In this document: positions 7,729 to 18,917 of the stretch, one piece after another
Numbering within the stretch: the stretch's first letter is position 1
Layout: each line of letters opens with the position of its first letter
Assembly (NCBI GenBank): GCA_002737345.1
Contig: NSIK01000019.1
Coordinates: forward strand, 1-64,000
Length of the DNA stretch: 64,000 nucleotides
Source: Nitrospirota bacterium
GTDB taxonomy: Bacteria > Nitrospirota > Nitrospiria > Nitrospirales > Nitrospiraceae
Direction of reading: 5' to 3'
Made by a program: the position numbers and the translations under genes
The notes under the pieces: generated by a model
Database searches by the model: none
Told to the model about the DNA's origin: nothing
Seen by the model: the letters and a program-made list of their open reading frames with translations, nothing else

Positions 7729-9549
7729 ATGAGCATCCTGGCGAATAAAGATACCTATGTGGTCATTCAGGGCGGCGTCGCCGGCGTCAACGCTGCGCAC
7801 CGGATGGCCGAGTTTTGCTACCTGATCAAACGCTCGCTGAACGTGCTGGCCTTCGTCTATCCGCCTGACGCAGGCAAGAGCCATGAGATCCCCTATGGCA
7901 GCGGCTTAGTGGCCGTTCCCATTTATAAGACTGTGGCGGAAGCCACCAAGAACCATCCCCAGATCAATACCAGTCTCGTCTATATCGGCGCGGATCGGGC
8001 CATGAAGGGCGGGATGGAAGCTTTAGACGATACGCATATTAAGGTGGTCTCGATGATCACCGAAGGTGTGCCGGAGAAGGACGCTAAGATCCTGGGCCGC
8101 CATGCGAGCAAGCTCGGGAAGGTCTTCAACGGCCCTTCGTCGATCGGGATCGTATCGGCCGGCTCCTGCCGGTTGGGTGTCATCGGCGGCGCCTTCGATA
8201 ATCTGGTGCTCTCGAAGCTCTATCGCGAAGGATCGTTCGGGGTCATCACCAAGTCCGGCGGCCTCTCCAATGAAATCATCTGGATCTGCTCGCAGTTTGC
8301 CGACGGCATCACCACAGCCATCGGGATCGGCGGCGACGCCTATCCGGGCACCGACTATGTCAGCTACCTCGAAATGTTCGAAAACGATCCGCAGACGAAA
8401 GCGGTTGTCATCGTCGGTGAAATGGGTGGCGATCTCGAAGAGCGGGCAGCCGAGTGGTACGGAGCTAAGAAGCGGCGGGTGAAGTTGATGGCCGTCGTCT
8501 CCGGTTTCTGCCAGGAAAGTTTGCCGAAGGGTATGAAGTTTGGCCACGCAGGCGCGAAGGAAGGGTTGAAGGGCGAAGGATCGGCCCGTGCCAAGTCCGA
8601 TGCGCTCAAGAATGCCGGGGCGATTGTGCCGGCGACGTTCGGTGCCTTGGGGCCTGCGATCAAAGAAGCCTATCAGGAGATGTTGAAGTCCGGTTTGGTC
8701 AAGGAGCCGGTTGAGCCGGCCTCATTGCCGAAGTTACCGAAGACGGTCGAAGAGGCGATGAAGGCAGATGAGGTCATGGTCGCGCCGCTGATCCGCACGA
8801 CCATCAGCGACGATCGGGGCGACGAACCCTGCTACGACGGATACCCTGCTTCCGAGCTCATCAATAAGGGCTACGAGATCCCTCACATCGTGGGGCTCTT
8901 GTGGGACAAGCGACTCATTTCCAAGCAGGAAGCGGAAATCATCAAGCGAATCATGATGCTCTCAGCCGATCATGGCCCCTGCGTCAGCGGCGCCTTGGGG
9001 ACGATCATCGCGGCCTGCGCCGGGATCGGGATGTCCCAGTCGGTAGCGGCAGGTTTGATCATGATCGGTCCCCGCTTCGGCGGCGCCGTGACCGATGCGG
9101 GCCGCTACTTCAAGTATGCCGTCGACAATAAGATGACGGTGGATGAATTCCTGGTGTACATGAAGAAGAACCATGGCCCTGTGCCTGGGATCGGCCATCG
9201 CGTCAAGAGTTTGCGTAATCCGGACAAGCGGGTGAAGGAGCTGGTCGGGTACGTTAAGAGTTTGAATACGAAGACCCCCTGCCTGGACTTTGCGCTCGAA
9301 GTGGAAAAGGTTACCTCGGTAAAGAAGGACAACTTGATCCTGAACGTGGATGGCACGATGGCGGCGGTGCTTGTCGATATAGGATTCCCGGTCGACAGCT
9401 TGAACGGCTTCTTCATCCTCTCGCGCACGATCGGGTTGATCGGGCATTGGGTGGATCAGAAGCGTCAGGCCAGCCGTTTGATCCGGCTGTTCGATTATCT
9501 CGTCAACTATGCGGCGCCCAAACGGCGTGAAGTGCCGCCGCTCAAGTAG
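7729..9549 (+). CDS. aclA: ATP-citrate lyase alpha (large) subunit
   Basis: The 606-residue protein has an N-terminal succinyl-CoA synthetase alpha-like part. The phosphorylated-histidine loop reads KFGHAGAKEG near residues 266-275. A C-terminal citrate-synthase-like domain includes GPRFGGAVTDAGRYF and GIGHRVKSLRNPDKR near residues 484-498. Together with AclB it carries out ATP-dependent citrate cleavage. A clear ribosome binding site (AAAGGGGA) precedes the ATG. It is downstream of aclB and upstream of aconitase on the same strand. The separate-subunit architecture is that of bacterial reductive TCA organisms, not the fused animal enzyme. Confidence 0.95.
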   Translation: MSILANKDTYVVIQGGVAGVNAAHRMAEFCYLIKRSLNVLAFVYPPDAGKSHEIPYGSGLVAVPIYKTVAEATKNHPQINTSLVYIGADRAMKGGMEALDDTHIKVVSMITEGVPEKDAKILGRHASKLGKVFNGPSSIGIVSAGSCRLGVIGGAFDNLVLSKLYREGSFGVITKSGGLSNEIIWICSQFADGITTAIGIGGDAYPGTDYVSYLEMFENDPQTKAVVIVGEMGGDLEERAAEWYGAKKRRVKLMAVVSGFCQESLPKGMKFGHAGAKEGLKGEGSARAKSDALKNAGAIVPATFGALGPAIKEAYQEMLKSGLVKEPVEPASLPKLPKTVEEAMKADEVMVAPLIRTTISDDRGDEPCYDGYPASELINKGYEIPHIVGLLWDKRLISKQEAEIIKRIMMLSADHGPCVSGALGTIIAACAGIGMSQSVAAGLIMIGPRFGGAVTDAGRYFKYAVDNKMTVDEFLVYMKKNHGPVPGIGHRVKSLRNPDKRVKELVGYVKSLNTKTPCLDFALEVEKVTSVKKDNLILNVDGTMAAVLVDIGFPVDSLNGFFILSRTIGLIGHWVDQKRQASRLIRLFDYLVNYAAPKRREVPPLK

Positions 9550-9551
9550 CG

Positions 9552-9587
9552 ACAGTTTTTCATTTTACATTGTCAATTTTAAACTGA
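9552..9587. repeat. Heptanucleotide-period repeat between aclA and aconitase (locus 3)
   Basis: The 45-base gap reads in steps of seven (TTTTTCA, TTTTACA, TTGTCAA, TTTTAAA) and is bounded by CAGTTT and AAACTG, which are exact reverse complements. It is A/T rich, unlike the flanking genes. Confidence 0.6.
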
Positions 9588-9594
9588 GGTTACT

Positions 9595-11841
9595 ATGTCG
9601 ATGGATCTAGCGAAAAACTTGTATGCCAAGATGCCGGCCGCGTTTGCCAAGGCTAGAAAGCAATTCGGTCGTGGGCTGACGTTGGCAGAGAAGGTGCTCG
9701 TTTCGCACGCCGACAATTTCGACACCCAGACCTGGGAGCGCGGCAAGGCGATGTTGTCCCTGCGTCCCGATCGTGTGGCGATGCAGGATGCGACAGCCCA
9801 GATGGCCATTTTGCAGTTCATGCAGGCCAATAAGAAGCAGGCAGCCGTGCCGAGCACGATCCATTGCGACCACTTGATTCGCGCAGAAATGGGTTCTGAA
9901 AAGGATCTGCTCCGTGCGATGGACGAGAACAAGGAAGTCTATAACTTTTTGGCTTCTGCTGCGAAGAAGTATGGCATCGGCTTCTGGAAGCCTGGCGCCG
10001 GCATCATTCACCAAGTGGTGCTGGAGAACTATGCGTTCCCCGGCTCCTTGATCATCGGCACCGACTCGCACACGCCGAACGGTGGCGGGTTGGGTGGCTT
10101 GGCCATCGGTGTCGGCGGCGCCGATGCCGGTGAAGTCATGGCGGGCCTGCCCTGGGAAGTGCTCCACCCGAAACTGATCGGCATTCGCTTGACCGGCAAG
10201 TTGAGCGGCTGGGCTTCGCCCAAGGACGTCATTCTCTATCTCTGCGGTCTGCTCACGACCAAAGGCGGAACGAATAAGATCGTCGAATATTTCGGCTCCG
10301 GCGCCGAAACCATCAGCGCAACCGGGAAGGGCACCATTTGCAACATGGGCGCGGAGCTGGGCGCCACGACCTCGGTGTTCCCCTTCGATCAGAAGATGGT
10401 CGCTTACTTGAACATCATGGATCGTGCGGATCTGGCCAATCTGGCCATCTCCCATAAAGAGTTGCTCGTGGCGGATTCGGAAGTCCATCAATCGCCGGAG
10501 AAGTATTACGATGAGATCGTCGAAGTGGATCTTTCGAAACTCGAGCCCCATGTGGTCGGACCCCATACGCCAGATCTTGCGCGCCCCATTTCCAAGATGG
10601 CAGCTGAGGCGAAGGAAAAGGGTTATCCCCTCGAGGTAAAAGCGGCCCTCATCGGCAGCTGCACCAACTCCTCCTATGAAGACATCAGTCGGTCGGCTCA
10701 CATCGCCCAGCAGGGGTTGAAAGCAGGCCTCAAGGCGAAGGCCTCCTTCCTGATCTCACCAGGCTCCGAGCGCATCTATCATACGATGAAGCGCGACGGG
10801 TTCCTGGACACATTTGAGAAATTTGGCGGTACGGTCTTGTCGAATTCTTGCGGCCCCTGTATCGGTCAGTGGAAGCGCGCTGACGGAGTGAAAGGGAAGG
10901 CGGATTCCATCGTCAGTTCGTTCAACCGGAACTTCCCCGGCCGCAACGACGGCATCAATGAAACCCTGTCGTTCCTTGCCAGTCCGGAAGCGGTCACGGC
11001 CTATGCGCTCTCCGGCGATTTGGGATTTGACCCAGTCAATGGCACCCTCAAGGGCGCAGACGGAAAAGAATTTAAGCTGCAACCCCCGCAGGGTGAAGAG
11101 CTTCCGGTAAAGGGGTTTGCTAAGGGCGATGAAGGGTTTGTGGCGCCGGCAGAGAACGGTGATAAACTCACGGTCGATATTCCTCCGACCAGCGAGCGGT
11201 TGCAGCTATTGCAGCCCTTCCCCCGTTGGGACGGTAAGGATTTCGAAAAAATGCCGCTCTTGCTCAAGACCAAGGGCAAGACCACAACGGACCATATTTC
11301 TCCAGCAGGACCCTGGCTGAAGTTCCGCGGTCATCTCGATAAGATCAGCGACAATATGTTCCTGGGCGCCAATAATGCGTTTTCATCTGAGCCGGGCAAG
11401 GGGACAAATGTTCTCACTGGTGAGTCGAATCTGACCATCGCGCAGATCGCCCGGGCATACAAGGCTAAAGGGATCGGCTCGATCGTCGTTGGCGACGAGA
11501 ACTACGGCGAAGGCAGCAGTCGCGAACATGCCGCCATGTCGCCTCGCTTCCTGAACGTGAAAGTGGTGTTGGTCAAGGGCTTCGCCCGCATCCATGAGAC
11601 CAATTTAAAGAAACAGGGGATCTTGGCGTTGACCTTCGCTGACTCGAAGGATTACGAGAAGATTGAGCAACAGGACCGCATCAGTGTGACGGGGCTCAGC
11701 AGTTTGGCTCCCGGCAAGCTGGTGCAGGTGACGGTCTATAAGGCGGATGGCACTTCGCTCACCATCCAGGCGAACCACAGCATCACCGACCAACAGATTG
11801 CGTGGTTCAAGGCTGGTTCAGCATTGAATGCACTCAACTGA
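9595..11841 (+). CDS. acnA: Aconitate hydratase, mitochondrial-type
   Basis: The 748-residue protein isomerises citrate and isocitrate through a [4Fe-4S] cluster. The cluster cysteines are visible in GSCTNSSYED (near residue 352) and in SNSCGPCIGQW (near residues 415-425). The active-site segment GTDSHTPNGGGLGGLAIGVGG lies near residues 155-175. A C-terminal swivelling domain contains GDENYGEGSSREHAA near residues 634-648. The length and motif spelling resemble the mitochondrial type more than AcnB. GAGG lies six bases before the ATG. In this organism it would run from citrate to isocitrate or the reverse depending on flux. It is followed after 23 bases by the isocitrate dehydrogenase gene. 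Confidence 0.93.
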   Translation: MSMDLAKNLYAKMPAAFAKARKQFGRGLTLAEKVLVSHADNFDTQTWERGKAMLSLRPDRVAMQDATAQMAILQFMQANKKQAAVPSTIHCDHLIRAEMGSEKDLLRAMDENKEVYNFLASAAKKYGIGFWKPGAGIIHQVVLENYAFPGSLIIGTDSHTPNGGGLGGLAIGVGGADAGEVMAGLPWEVLHPKLIGIRLTGKLSGWASPKDVILYLCGLLTTKGGTNKIVEYFGSGAETISATGKGTICNMGAELGATTSVFPFDQKMVAYLNIMDRADLANLAISHKELLVADSEVHQSPEKYYDEIVEVDLSKLEPHVVGPHTPDLARPISKMAAEAKEKGYPLEVKAALIGSCTNSSYEDISRSAHIAQQGLKAGLKAKASFLISPGSERIYHTMKRDGFLDTFEKFGGTVLSNSCGPCIGQWKRADGVKGKADSIVSSFNRNFPGRNDGINETLSFLASPEAVTAYALSGDLGFDPVNGTLKGADGKEFKLQPPQGEELPVKGFAKGDEGFVAPAENGDKLTVDIPPTSERLQLLQPFPRWDGKDFEKMPLLLKTKGKTTTDHISPAGPWLKFRGHLDKISDNMFLGANNAFSSEPGKGTNVLTGESNLTIAQIARAYKAKGIGSIVVGDENYGEGSSREHAAMSPRFLNVKVVLVKGFARIHETNLKKQGILALTFADSKDYEKIEQQDRISVTGLSSLAPGKLVQVTVYKADGTSLTIQANHSITDQQIAWFKAGSALNALN

Positions 11842-11852
11842 CAACGAGCTAG

Positions 11853-14096
<2,244 letters not shown>

Positions 14097-14099
14097 AAA

Positions 14100-14163
14100 A
14101 GCTGTTAGTGGTTAGCTGTCAGCGATCAGCCAACGGAAAATCCGAAGGCTCAACGCTAATAGC
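14100..14163. repeat. Heptanucleotide-period repeat after icd (locus 4)
   Basis: The gap begins with units GCTGTTA, GTGGTTA, GCTGTCA and GCGATCA. After an A-rich turn a rough reverse complement (TCAACGC, then TAATAGC) follows. It resembles loci 1, 5, 6 and 8 in unit sequence. Confidence 0.75.
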
Positions 14164-14177
14164 AGATTTTGGAGAGC

Positions 14178-14891
14178 ATGGCACAGGAAGACAAAGAGAA
14201 CATTATCGATCAGCCGGAAGTCCTCCGGCACAAGATGGTCACGGTCGAGATCGCCGGCAAGAAGTACGAAGTGCCGGAGGGGATCACGATCATCAAGGCT
14301 CTCTGGTATTCTGGTCAGGAAGTCGTCCGTGGGGCCGGCTGCCTTGGCGGGTTCTGTGGCGCCTGCGCGGCCTACTATCGGACCAAGGACGATCCGAAAG
14401 TACGAACCTGTCTGGCCTGCCAAATGGCGGTGCAAGACGGCATGTCGATCACGATGATGCCTCCGTTTCCGGCCCGGAAGGCGACCTACGATATTCGGAC
14501 GCTCAAAGACCCCAAGCAAGACCTCTTCAATCTCTATCCCGAAGCGCCGCTCTGTAGAAATTGCAACGCCTGTACCGAAGCCTGCCCGCAGAAGATCGAT
14601 GTGCGTGAGGGAGTCTGGAAGGCTGTCTTCGGAGATTTCAAGAGCGTCTCCGAGATGTTCATGGATTGCGTGATGTGCGGGTTGTGCACGCCGGTCTGTA
14701 TCGCGGACATCGCTCCTAACCTCGTGGCTCTCTATGTGAGCCGGGCGCAGGGAGCCCATTTTACCGAGAAGCCGGTGGGGCTGGATATCCGCATCAACGA
14801 AATCCAGGACGGACGCTTCAACGACGAATGGACCAAGCTCCTCAAGATGAACGAGAAAGAACTGACTGATCACTGCGCGACGGTCAAGTAG
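14178..14891 (+). CDS. frdB: Fumarate reductase/succinate dehydrogenase iron-sulfur subunit
   Basis: The 237-residue protein has a ferredoxin-like N-terminal domain with a [2Fe-2S] pattern (CLGGFCGAC near residues 54-62 and CLAC near 75). Two CxxCxxCxxxC clusters follow: CRNCNACTEACP near 129-140 and CVMCGLCTPVC near 167-177. In typical FrdB/SdhB the second domain holds a [3Fe-4S] and a [4Fe-4S]; here both sets have four Cys, so two [4Fe-4S] clusters are possible. The ATG at 14178 is chosen over an upstream TTG in the same frame. The flavoprotein gene follows, but no membrane-anchor gene is nearby. Confidence 0.87.
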   Translation: MAQEDKENIIDQPEVLRHKMVTVEIAGKKYEVPEGITIIKALWYSGQEVVRGAGCLGGFCGACAAYYRTKDDPKVRTCLACQMAVQDGMSITMMPPFPARKATYDIRTLKDPKQDLFNLYPEAPLCRNCNACTEACPQKIDVREGVWKAVFGDFKSVSEMFMDCVMCGLCTPVCIADIAPNLVALYVSRAQGAHFTEKPVGLDIRINEIQDGRFNDEWTKLLKMNEKELTDHCATVK

Positions 14892-14896
14892 CACAA

Positions 14897-14961
14897 TGAG
14901 CCGTCAGCGGTCAGCTCTCAGCTTCTAAGATTGAGGCAGAAGCTGATTGCCGAAAGCTAGC
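14897..14961. repeat. Heptanucleotide-period inverted repeat between frdB and frdA (locus 5)
   Basis: Units GCCGTCA, GCGGTCA and GCTCTCA lead into TCAGCTTCT at 14918-14926. Its exact reverse complement AGAAGCTGA lies at 14938-14946 and is followed by TTGCCGA and AAGCTAG. A hairpin with an 11-base loop is therefore possible. The right arm reaches to within 7 bases of the frdA start, so folding could affect translation. Confidence 0.8.
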
Positions 14962-14967
14962 AAAATT

Positions 14968-16548
14968 ATGGATATTCACGCCCTTCAACAGATTGTGCAC
15001 CAGACGCGGGATGCTCGACGCAAGCAGACCTTTTCCAAGCTGTCTCCGGCTGATCGCGACCAGCTGATCCATAAATATCACCCCGATTTTCGGGAGAGCG
15101 CTTTTCGTCCGCTTCGGTTCGGTCCCAATGTCGGGGACAAGACGGCGATCGAGCTGGCGACCCTGCTGGAGGGAGACAGTTCTGTTACAGACGGATTCGA
15201 TCTGACGCCGGACTACACGACCGATGTGCTGGTCGTGGGCGGCGGCGGAGCCGGCTGCGCTGCGGCCCTCCATGCCCATACGGCAGGCGCCAAGGTCATG
15301 CTGGCGACCAAGCTTCGCCTCGGCGACTCCAACAGCGTGATGGCCCAGGGCGGCATGCAGATTTCTGTGGCGCCGGAGGACTCGCCCGTCACCCACTTCG
15401 TGGACACGCTGAAGGGCGGCCACATGCAGAACGACCACCAGCTGCTCAAGGTGATGGTGGAGGAAGGCCCTTCGATTGCGAAATGGCTCTTGAGCCTGGG
15501 CGTCCTGTTCGATCGTGACGGAGACGGCAACCTTCATGTGAAGAAAGGCGGCGGCAGCTCGAAACCGCGTCTTCTGACCTGCTCGGACTACACCGGCCTC
15601 GAAATCATGCGGGTGCTCAAGGACGAGGTGCTGAATCAGGATATTCAGTTGCTCGAGTTCTGCGCCGCGGTCGAGTTGACGAGCGACGAAAATGGAAACT
15701 GCACCGGCGCAATCTTCAAAGATCTCGACAATCACCGCAACGTCGTGGTGGCGGCCAAGTCCGTTATCCTGGCGACCGGTGGCATCGGCCGACTCCACAT
15801 CCAGGGATTCCCCACCAGCAATCACTATGGCGCGACAGGGGACGGTCTCTGTTTATCCTATCGGCTGGGCGCAAAGCTGGTGCATATCGATACGTTCCAG
15901 TATCACCCTTCCGGCGCTGTCTATCCCGAACAGCTCATCGGAGCTTTGGTCACAGAGGGAATTCGCTCAGAAGGCGGCCATCTAGTCAATGCCAAGGGGG
16001 AACGATTCGTCGACGAACTGGATACCCGCGATGTCGTGTCCGCGTCGATTATTCGGGAATGTGAAGAGGGCCGCGGTATCCGCACTATGTCCGGGCGCGT
16101 CGGTGTCTGGCTTGATACCCCGTTGCTCGATGTGGCGCAGGGCCCCGGGACGATGAAGAAACATTTCCCGGCGATGATGTTGCAGTTCGAGCGGTTCAAT
16201 ATCGACATTAGTAAGGATCCTGTGCTGATTTTCCCGACGCTGCATTATCAGAACGGCGGAGTGAAGATCGACACGAATTCTGAGACCAACGTGAAGAATC
16301 TGTTCGTAGCGGGAGAAGCGTCCGGCGGATTGCACGGACGCAACCGGTTGATGGGGAACTCGCTGCTCGACTTGATGGTATTTGGAAAGCGGTCTGGGCT
16401 GGCGGCTGCGGCTCGCGCCGCATCCATGCTACAAGGAACGTTGACGGTCGGGCATCTGAAGGGGTTCCGCGCCGAAGCCAAGAAACATGGCCGCGTAAGC
16501 GGAGTCGTATCCCCTATGATCCTGCCCCCGTACACGCGTAAAGAATAA
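14968..16548 (+). CDS. frdA: Fumarate reductase flavoprotein subunit (non-covalent FAD type)
   Basis: The 526-residue protein belongs to the FrdA/SdhA/AspO flavoprotein family. The FAD-binding motif DVLVVGGGGAGCAAA lies near residues 86-100, unusually far in, after an N-terminal extension of about 85 residues. Active-site motifs are present: FQYHPSGA, TEGIRSEGG, HYQNGG and GLHGRNRLMGNS. The His that carries covalent FAD in SdhA/FrdA is replaced by Asn122 (SNSVMAQGG), so FAD is probably non-covalent, as in L-aspartate oxidase and soluble fumarate reductases. The neighbouring Fe-S subunit and the reductive TCA context favour fumarate reductase over AspO. The ATG at 14968 is preferred to an in-frame TTG at 14947 that lies in the repeat. 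Confidence 0.87.
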   Translation: MDIHALQQIVHQTRDARRKQTFSKLSPADRDQLIHKYHPDFRESAFRPLRFGPNVGDKTAIELATLLEGDSSVTDGFDLTPDYTTDVLVVGGGGAGCAAALHAHTAGAKVMLATKLRLGDSNSVMAQGGMQISVAPEDSPVTHFVDTLKGGHMQNDHQLLKVMVEEGPSIAKWLLSLGVLFDRDGDGNLHVKKGGGSSKPRLLTCSDYTGLEIMRVLKDEVLNQDIQLLEFCAAVELTSDENGNCTGAIFKDLDNHRNVVVAAKSVILATGGIGRLHIQGFPTSNHYGATGDGLCLSYRLGAKLVHIDTFQYHPSGAVYPEQLIGALVTEGIRSEGGHLVNAKGERFVDELDTRDVVSASIIRECEEGRGIRTMSGRVGVWLDTPLLDVAQGPGTMKKHFPAMMLQFERFNIDISKDPVLIFPTLHYQNGGVKIDTNSETNVKNLFVAGEASGGLHGRNRLMGNSLLDLMVFGKRSGLAAAARAASMLQGTLTVGHLKGFRAEAKKHGRVSGVVSPMILPPYTRKE

Positions 16549-16552
16549 CGAG

Positions 16553-16640
16553 CCTACGGCCTATAGCTGATGGTGTATGGCAAGAAGCCCCAACGCTGTC
16601 AGTCTGAGCCATACGCTATTAGCCATCAGCTATCAGTTCT
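16553..16640. repeat. Heptanucleotide-period inverted repeat between frdA and sucC (locus 6)
   Basis: The left arm at 16562-16581 contains TAGCTGATGG followed by TGTATGGC. The right arm, read on the minus strand from about 16637 to 16608, gives TAGCTGATGG, then CTAATAG, then CGTATGGC. The arms thus differ by exactly one extra 7-base unit, which is good direct evidence that the unit length is seven. The arms flank a short spacer and can form a hairpin. Confidence 0.85.
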
Positions 16641-16652
16641 TGTGAGGGTGAC

Positions 16653-17831
16653 ATGAACGTTCATGAGTTTCAGGCGAAGCAGTTGTTCGGGCAGTTCGGG
16701 ATTCCGGTGCCGCGCGGGAAAGAGATTCTTTCTCCTGATGCCGGTTCGGCCTGGGCGGCGGAACTCAATACGCCGGTTTTTGTCGTTAAGGCGCAGATCC
16801 ATGCGGGTGGCCGCGGCAAGGCTGGCGGCGTCAAGATCACGAAGGATAAGGCGGCTGTCCCAGGCCTGGTCAAGGAACTGATCGGCAAGACGCTGGTCAC
16901 GCATCAGACCGGTCCAAAAGGGCGGAAAGTGCGGCGGTTGCTGCTCGAAGAAGGCGCAGCGATCGCCAAGGAATTGTATGTGAGCATTGTCGTCGATCGG
17001 GACAGTGGCTGGCCTGTGTTTATCGCGAGCACGGAAGGCGGGATGGAGATCGAAGAAGTCGCAGCCCATACGCCGGAGAAGATCATCCGCGAAGCGATTG
17101 ACCCGGCCGTCGGATTCCAGGCCTACAATGGACGGAATATTGCCTTTGCGCTCGGGCTTCCTGCCATGGAGCCGGCTGTCGTAAATCCCTTCATCCAGAT
17201 GATGGGGAACCTCTACCGCATGTTCATGGACAAGAATGCGGCTATGGTGGAGATCAATCCGCTGGTCATCACTAGCGATAAGAAACTCATCGCGCTGGAC
17301 GGCAAGGTCGCCTTTGACGATAGTGCTCTGTTCCGTCATGTCGATGTGCAGCAGATGCGCGATCTCCACGAGGAAGAGCCGTTGGAAATTGAAGCGGGCG
17401 AAAATAATTTGAACTACGTGAAGCTGGACGGCAACATCGGCTGCATGGTAAATGGCGCGGGGCTGGCCATGGCGACGATGGACGTGATCAAGCTGGCTGG
17501 CAGCGAGCCTGCCAACTTTCTGGACGTTGGCGGTGGCGCCACGAAAGAGACCGTGGCTGCGGGGTTCCGGATCCTCCTCAAGGACCCGAACGTCAAGGGC
17601 ATCTTCATCAACATCTTCGGAGGGATCGTTCGCTGCGAGCGGATTGCCCATGGTGTGATCGAAGCGGCCAAGGAAGTGAAGATCAATGTACCGTTGGTGG
17701 TCCGGTTGCAGGGCACGAATGCAGAAGAAGGCCGCAAGCTGCTGGCCGAGTCCGGCCTCACGCTGGAAGTGGCGGATGACTTGTGGGAAGCGGCGCAAAA
17801 AATTGTGAAGCTGACGGGGAAAGCGGCCTGA
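16653..17831 (+). CDS. sucC: Succinyl-CoA synthetase (ADP-forming) beta subunit
   Basis: The 392-residue protein starts MNVHEFQAKQLFGQFGIPVP and shows the ATP-grasp glycine-rich segment AGGRGKAGGVK near residue 46. The substrate-binding region includes MVEINPLVI near 199-207 and the C-terminal domain FLDVGGGATKETV and NIFGGIVRCE. It makes succinyl-CoA from succinate, CoA and ATP, feeding the succinyl-CoA carboxylation step of the reductive TCA cycle. The length equals the usual bacterial form. GTGAGGGTG precedes the ATG. It is separated from sucD by a 156-base gap holding a large inverted repeat, which is unusual because sucC and sucD are normally adjacent or overlapping. Confidence 0.96.
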   Translation: MNVHEFQAKQLFGQFGIPVPRGKEILSPDAGSAWAAELNTPVFVVKAQIHAGGRGKAGGVKITKDKAAVPGLVKELIGKTLVTHQTGPKGRKVRRLLLEEGAAIAKELYVSIVVDRDSGWPVFIASTEGGMEIEEVAAHTPEKIIREAIDPAVGFQAYNGRNIAFALGLPAMEPAVVNPFIQMMGNLYRMFMDKNAAMVEINPLVITSDKKLIALDGKVAFDDSALFRHVDVQQMRDLHEEEPLEIEAGENNLNYVKLDGNIGCMVNGAGLAMATMDVIKLAGSEPANFLDVGGGATKETVAAGFRILLKDPNVKGIFINIFGGIVRCERIAHGVIEAAKEVKINVPLVVRLQGTNAEEGRKLLAESGLTLEVADDLWEAAQKIVKLTGKAA

Positions 17832-17836
17832 GGAAT

Positions 17837-17935
17837 CGGGAGCGACAGAGCTGAGCTCTTTTCCTCTCGGAGCGCACACGATCCGAATGTGCTCGCTTGA
17901 CGCCCGCAGTCAGGGCCTCAGCTCTGCCGCTCCCG
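17837..17935. repeat. Long inverted repeat between sucC and sucD
   Basis: CGGGAGCGACAGAGCTGAG at 17837-17855 pairs with CTCAGCTCTGCCGCTCCCG at 17917-17935. There is one mismatch, which becomes a G-U pair in RNA. Between the arms is a second short hairpin (GCACA with TGTGC, flanked by GAGC-like bases, about 17870-17894). The resulting structure has a 19-bp base and an internal arm. There is no T-run, so it is not a simple terminator. It may be a processing or stability element, an attenuator, or a miniature mobile element. Confidence 0.8.
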
Positions 17936-17987
17936 AAAAGTGCTTTCCGGTCTAGGTGAAAGTGGAAAAGAAAGAAAAGAGGATACG

Positions 17988-18860
17988 GTGAGCATTCTCG
18001 TCAATAAGCATACGCGGGTGGTGGTGCAGGGGATTACGGGCAAGGAAGGCTCGTTCCATGCAACGCAGTGCAAGGCCTATGGGACGCAGATGGTCGCGGG
18101 CGTGACGCCGGGCAAGGCAGGTCAGGAGGTCGAGGGGATTCCGGTCTTCAACACGGTGCGCGATGCCGTGAAGAAAGCCCAGTGCGATACCTCGCTGATT
18201 TTCGTGCCCCCGCCATTTTGCGCCGATGCGATCCTGGAGGCGGCCGAGGCTGGTGTCAAGTTGATCATCTGCATTACCGAAGGCATCCCGGTGAACGATA
18301 TGGTCAAGGTCAAGCGCGCACTCTATGGCCGCGATGTCCGTTTGATCGGACCGAACTGCCCCGGTGTGATCACCGTCGATGAAGCGAAGATCGGCATCAT
18401 GCCAGGCTTCATCCATAAGAAGGGAGTCGTGGGAGTCGTGTCGCGCAGCGGAACCCTTACCTACGAAGCGGTGCATCAGCTCTCGACGTTGGGTCTTGGC
18501 GAAACGACCTGCGTTGGCATTGGCGGCGATCCGGTCAATGGAACGGCTTTCGTCGATGTGCTGGCCCTGTTCGAGAAGGATCCAGAAACTCAGGCGATCG
18601 TGATGATCGGCGAGATCGGCGGCGATGCAGAAGAGAAAGCCGCTGAATTCATTAAGAAGCATGTGAAGAAGCCGGTCGTCAGTTTTATCGCCGGAATCAC
18701 GGCTCCTCCTGGGCGTCGCATGGGCCATGCCGGCGCGATCGTGTCAGGTGGCAAGGGCACGGCGGCTGAGAAGATGAAAATTCTTGAAGCTGCCGGCGTA
18801 CGGGTGGTGAAAAATCCGGCTGAGATCGGCAATGCGGTGAAGCTGGCGCTCGGGCGGTAG
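17988..18860 (+). CDS. sucD: Succinyl-CoA synthetase (ADP-forming) alpha subunit
   Basis: The 290-residue protein begins [21 protein letters not shown] at a GTG at 17988, preceded by AAGAGGA. A longer frame starting at 17940 lacks similarity to the family and overlaps the inverted repeat region. The CoA-binding Rossmann fold spans the N-terminal half (GPNCPGVI near residue 122). The phosphorylated His lies in [13 protein letters not shown] near residues 242-254. With SucC it forms succinyl-CoA. Its N-terminus closely resembles that of AclA, showing the shared ancestry of the two enzymes. It is the last gene of the reductive TCA block. Confidence 0.96.
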   Translation: MSILVNKHTRVVVQGITGKEGSFHATQCKAYGTQMVAGVTPGKAGQEVEGIPVFNTVRDAVKKAQCDTSLIFVPPPFCADAILEAAEAGVKLIICITEGIPVNDMVKVKRALYGRDVRLIGPNCPGVITVDEAKIGIMPGFIHKKGVVGVVSRSGTLTYEAVHQLSTLGLGETTCVGIGGDPVNGTAFVDVLALFEKDPETQAIVMIGEIGGDAEEKAAEFIKKHVKKPVVSFIAGITAPPGRRMGHAGAIVSGGKGTAAEKMKILEAAGVRVVKNPAEIGNAVKLALGR

Positions 18861-18917
18861 GACAGGGCTTCGGATTTTCGCAGGGCGGGTTCAAGTTCTA
18901 AGTGCAACGGGTGAATG

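Noticed and set aside
9607-10701. 364-codon minus-strand open frame opposite aconitase
   Set aside because: Antisense shadow of a gene with clear Fe-S and active-site motifs.
16553-16640. CRISPR-like repeat array
   Set aside because: Units are seven bases long, degenerate and without spacers, and no cas gene is present.
16626-17879. 417-codon minus-strand open frame opposite sucC
   Set aside because: Antisense to sucC and rich in His/Arg/Asp; no supporting start site or motif.
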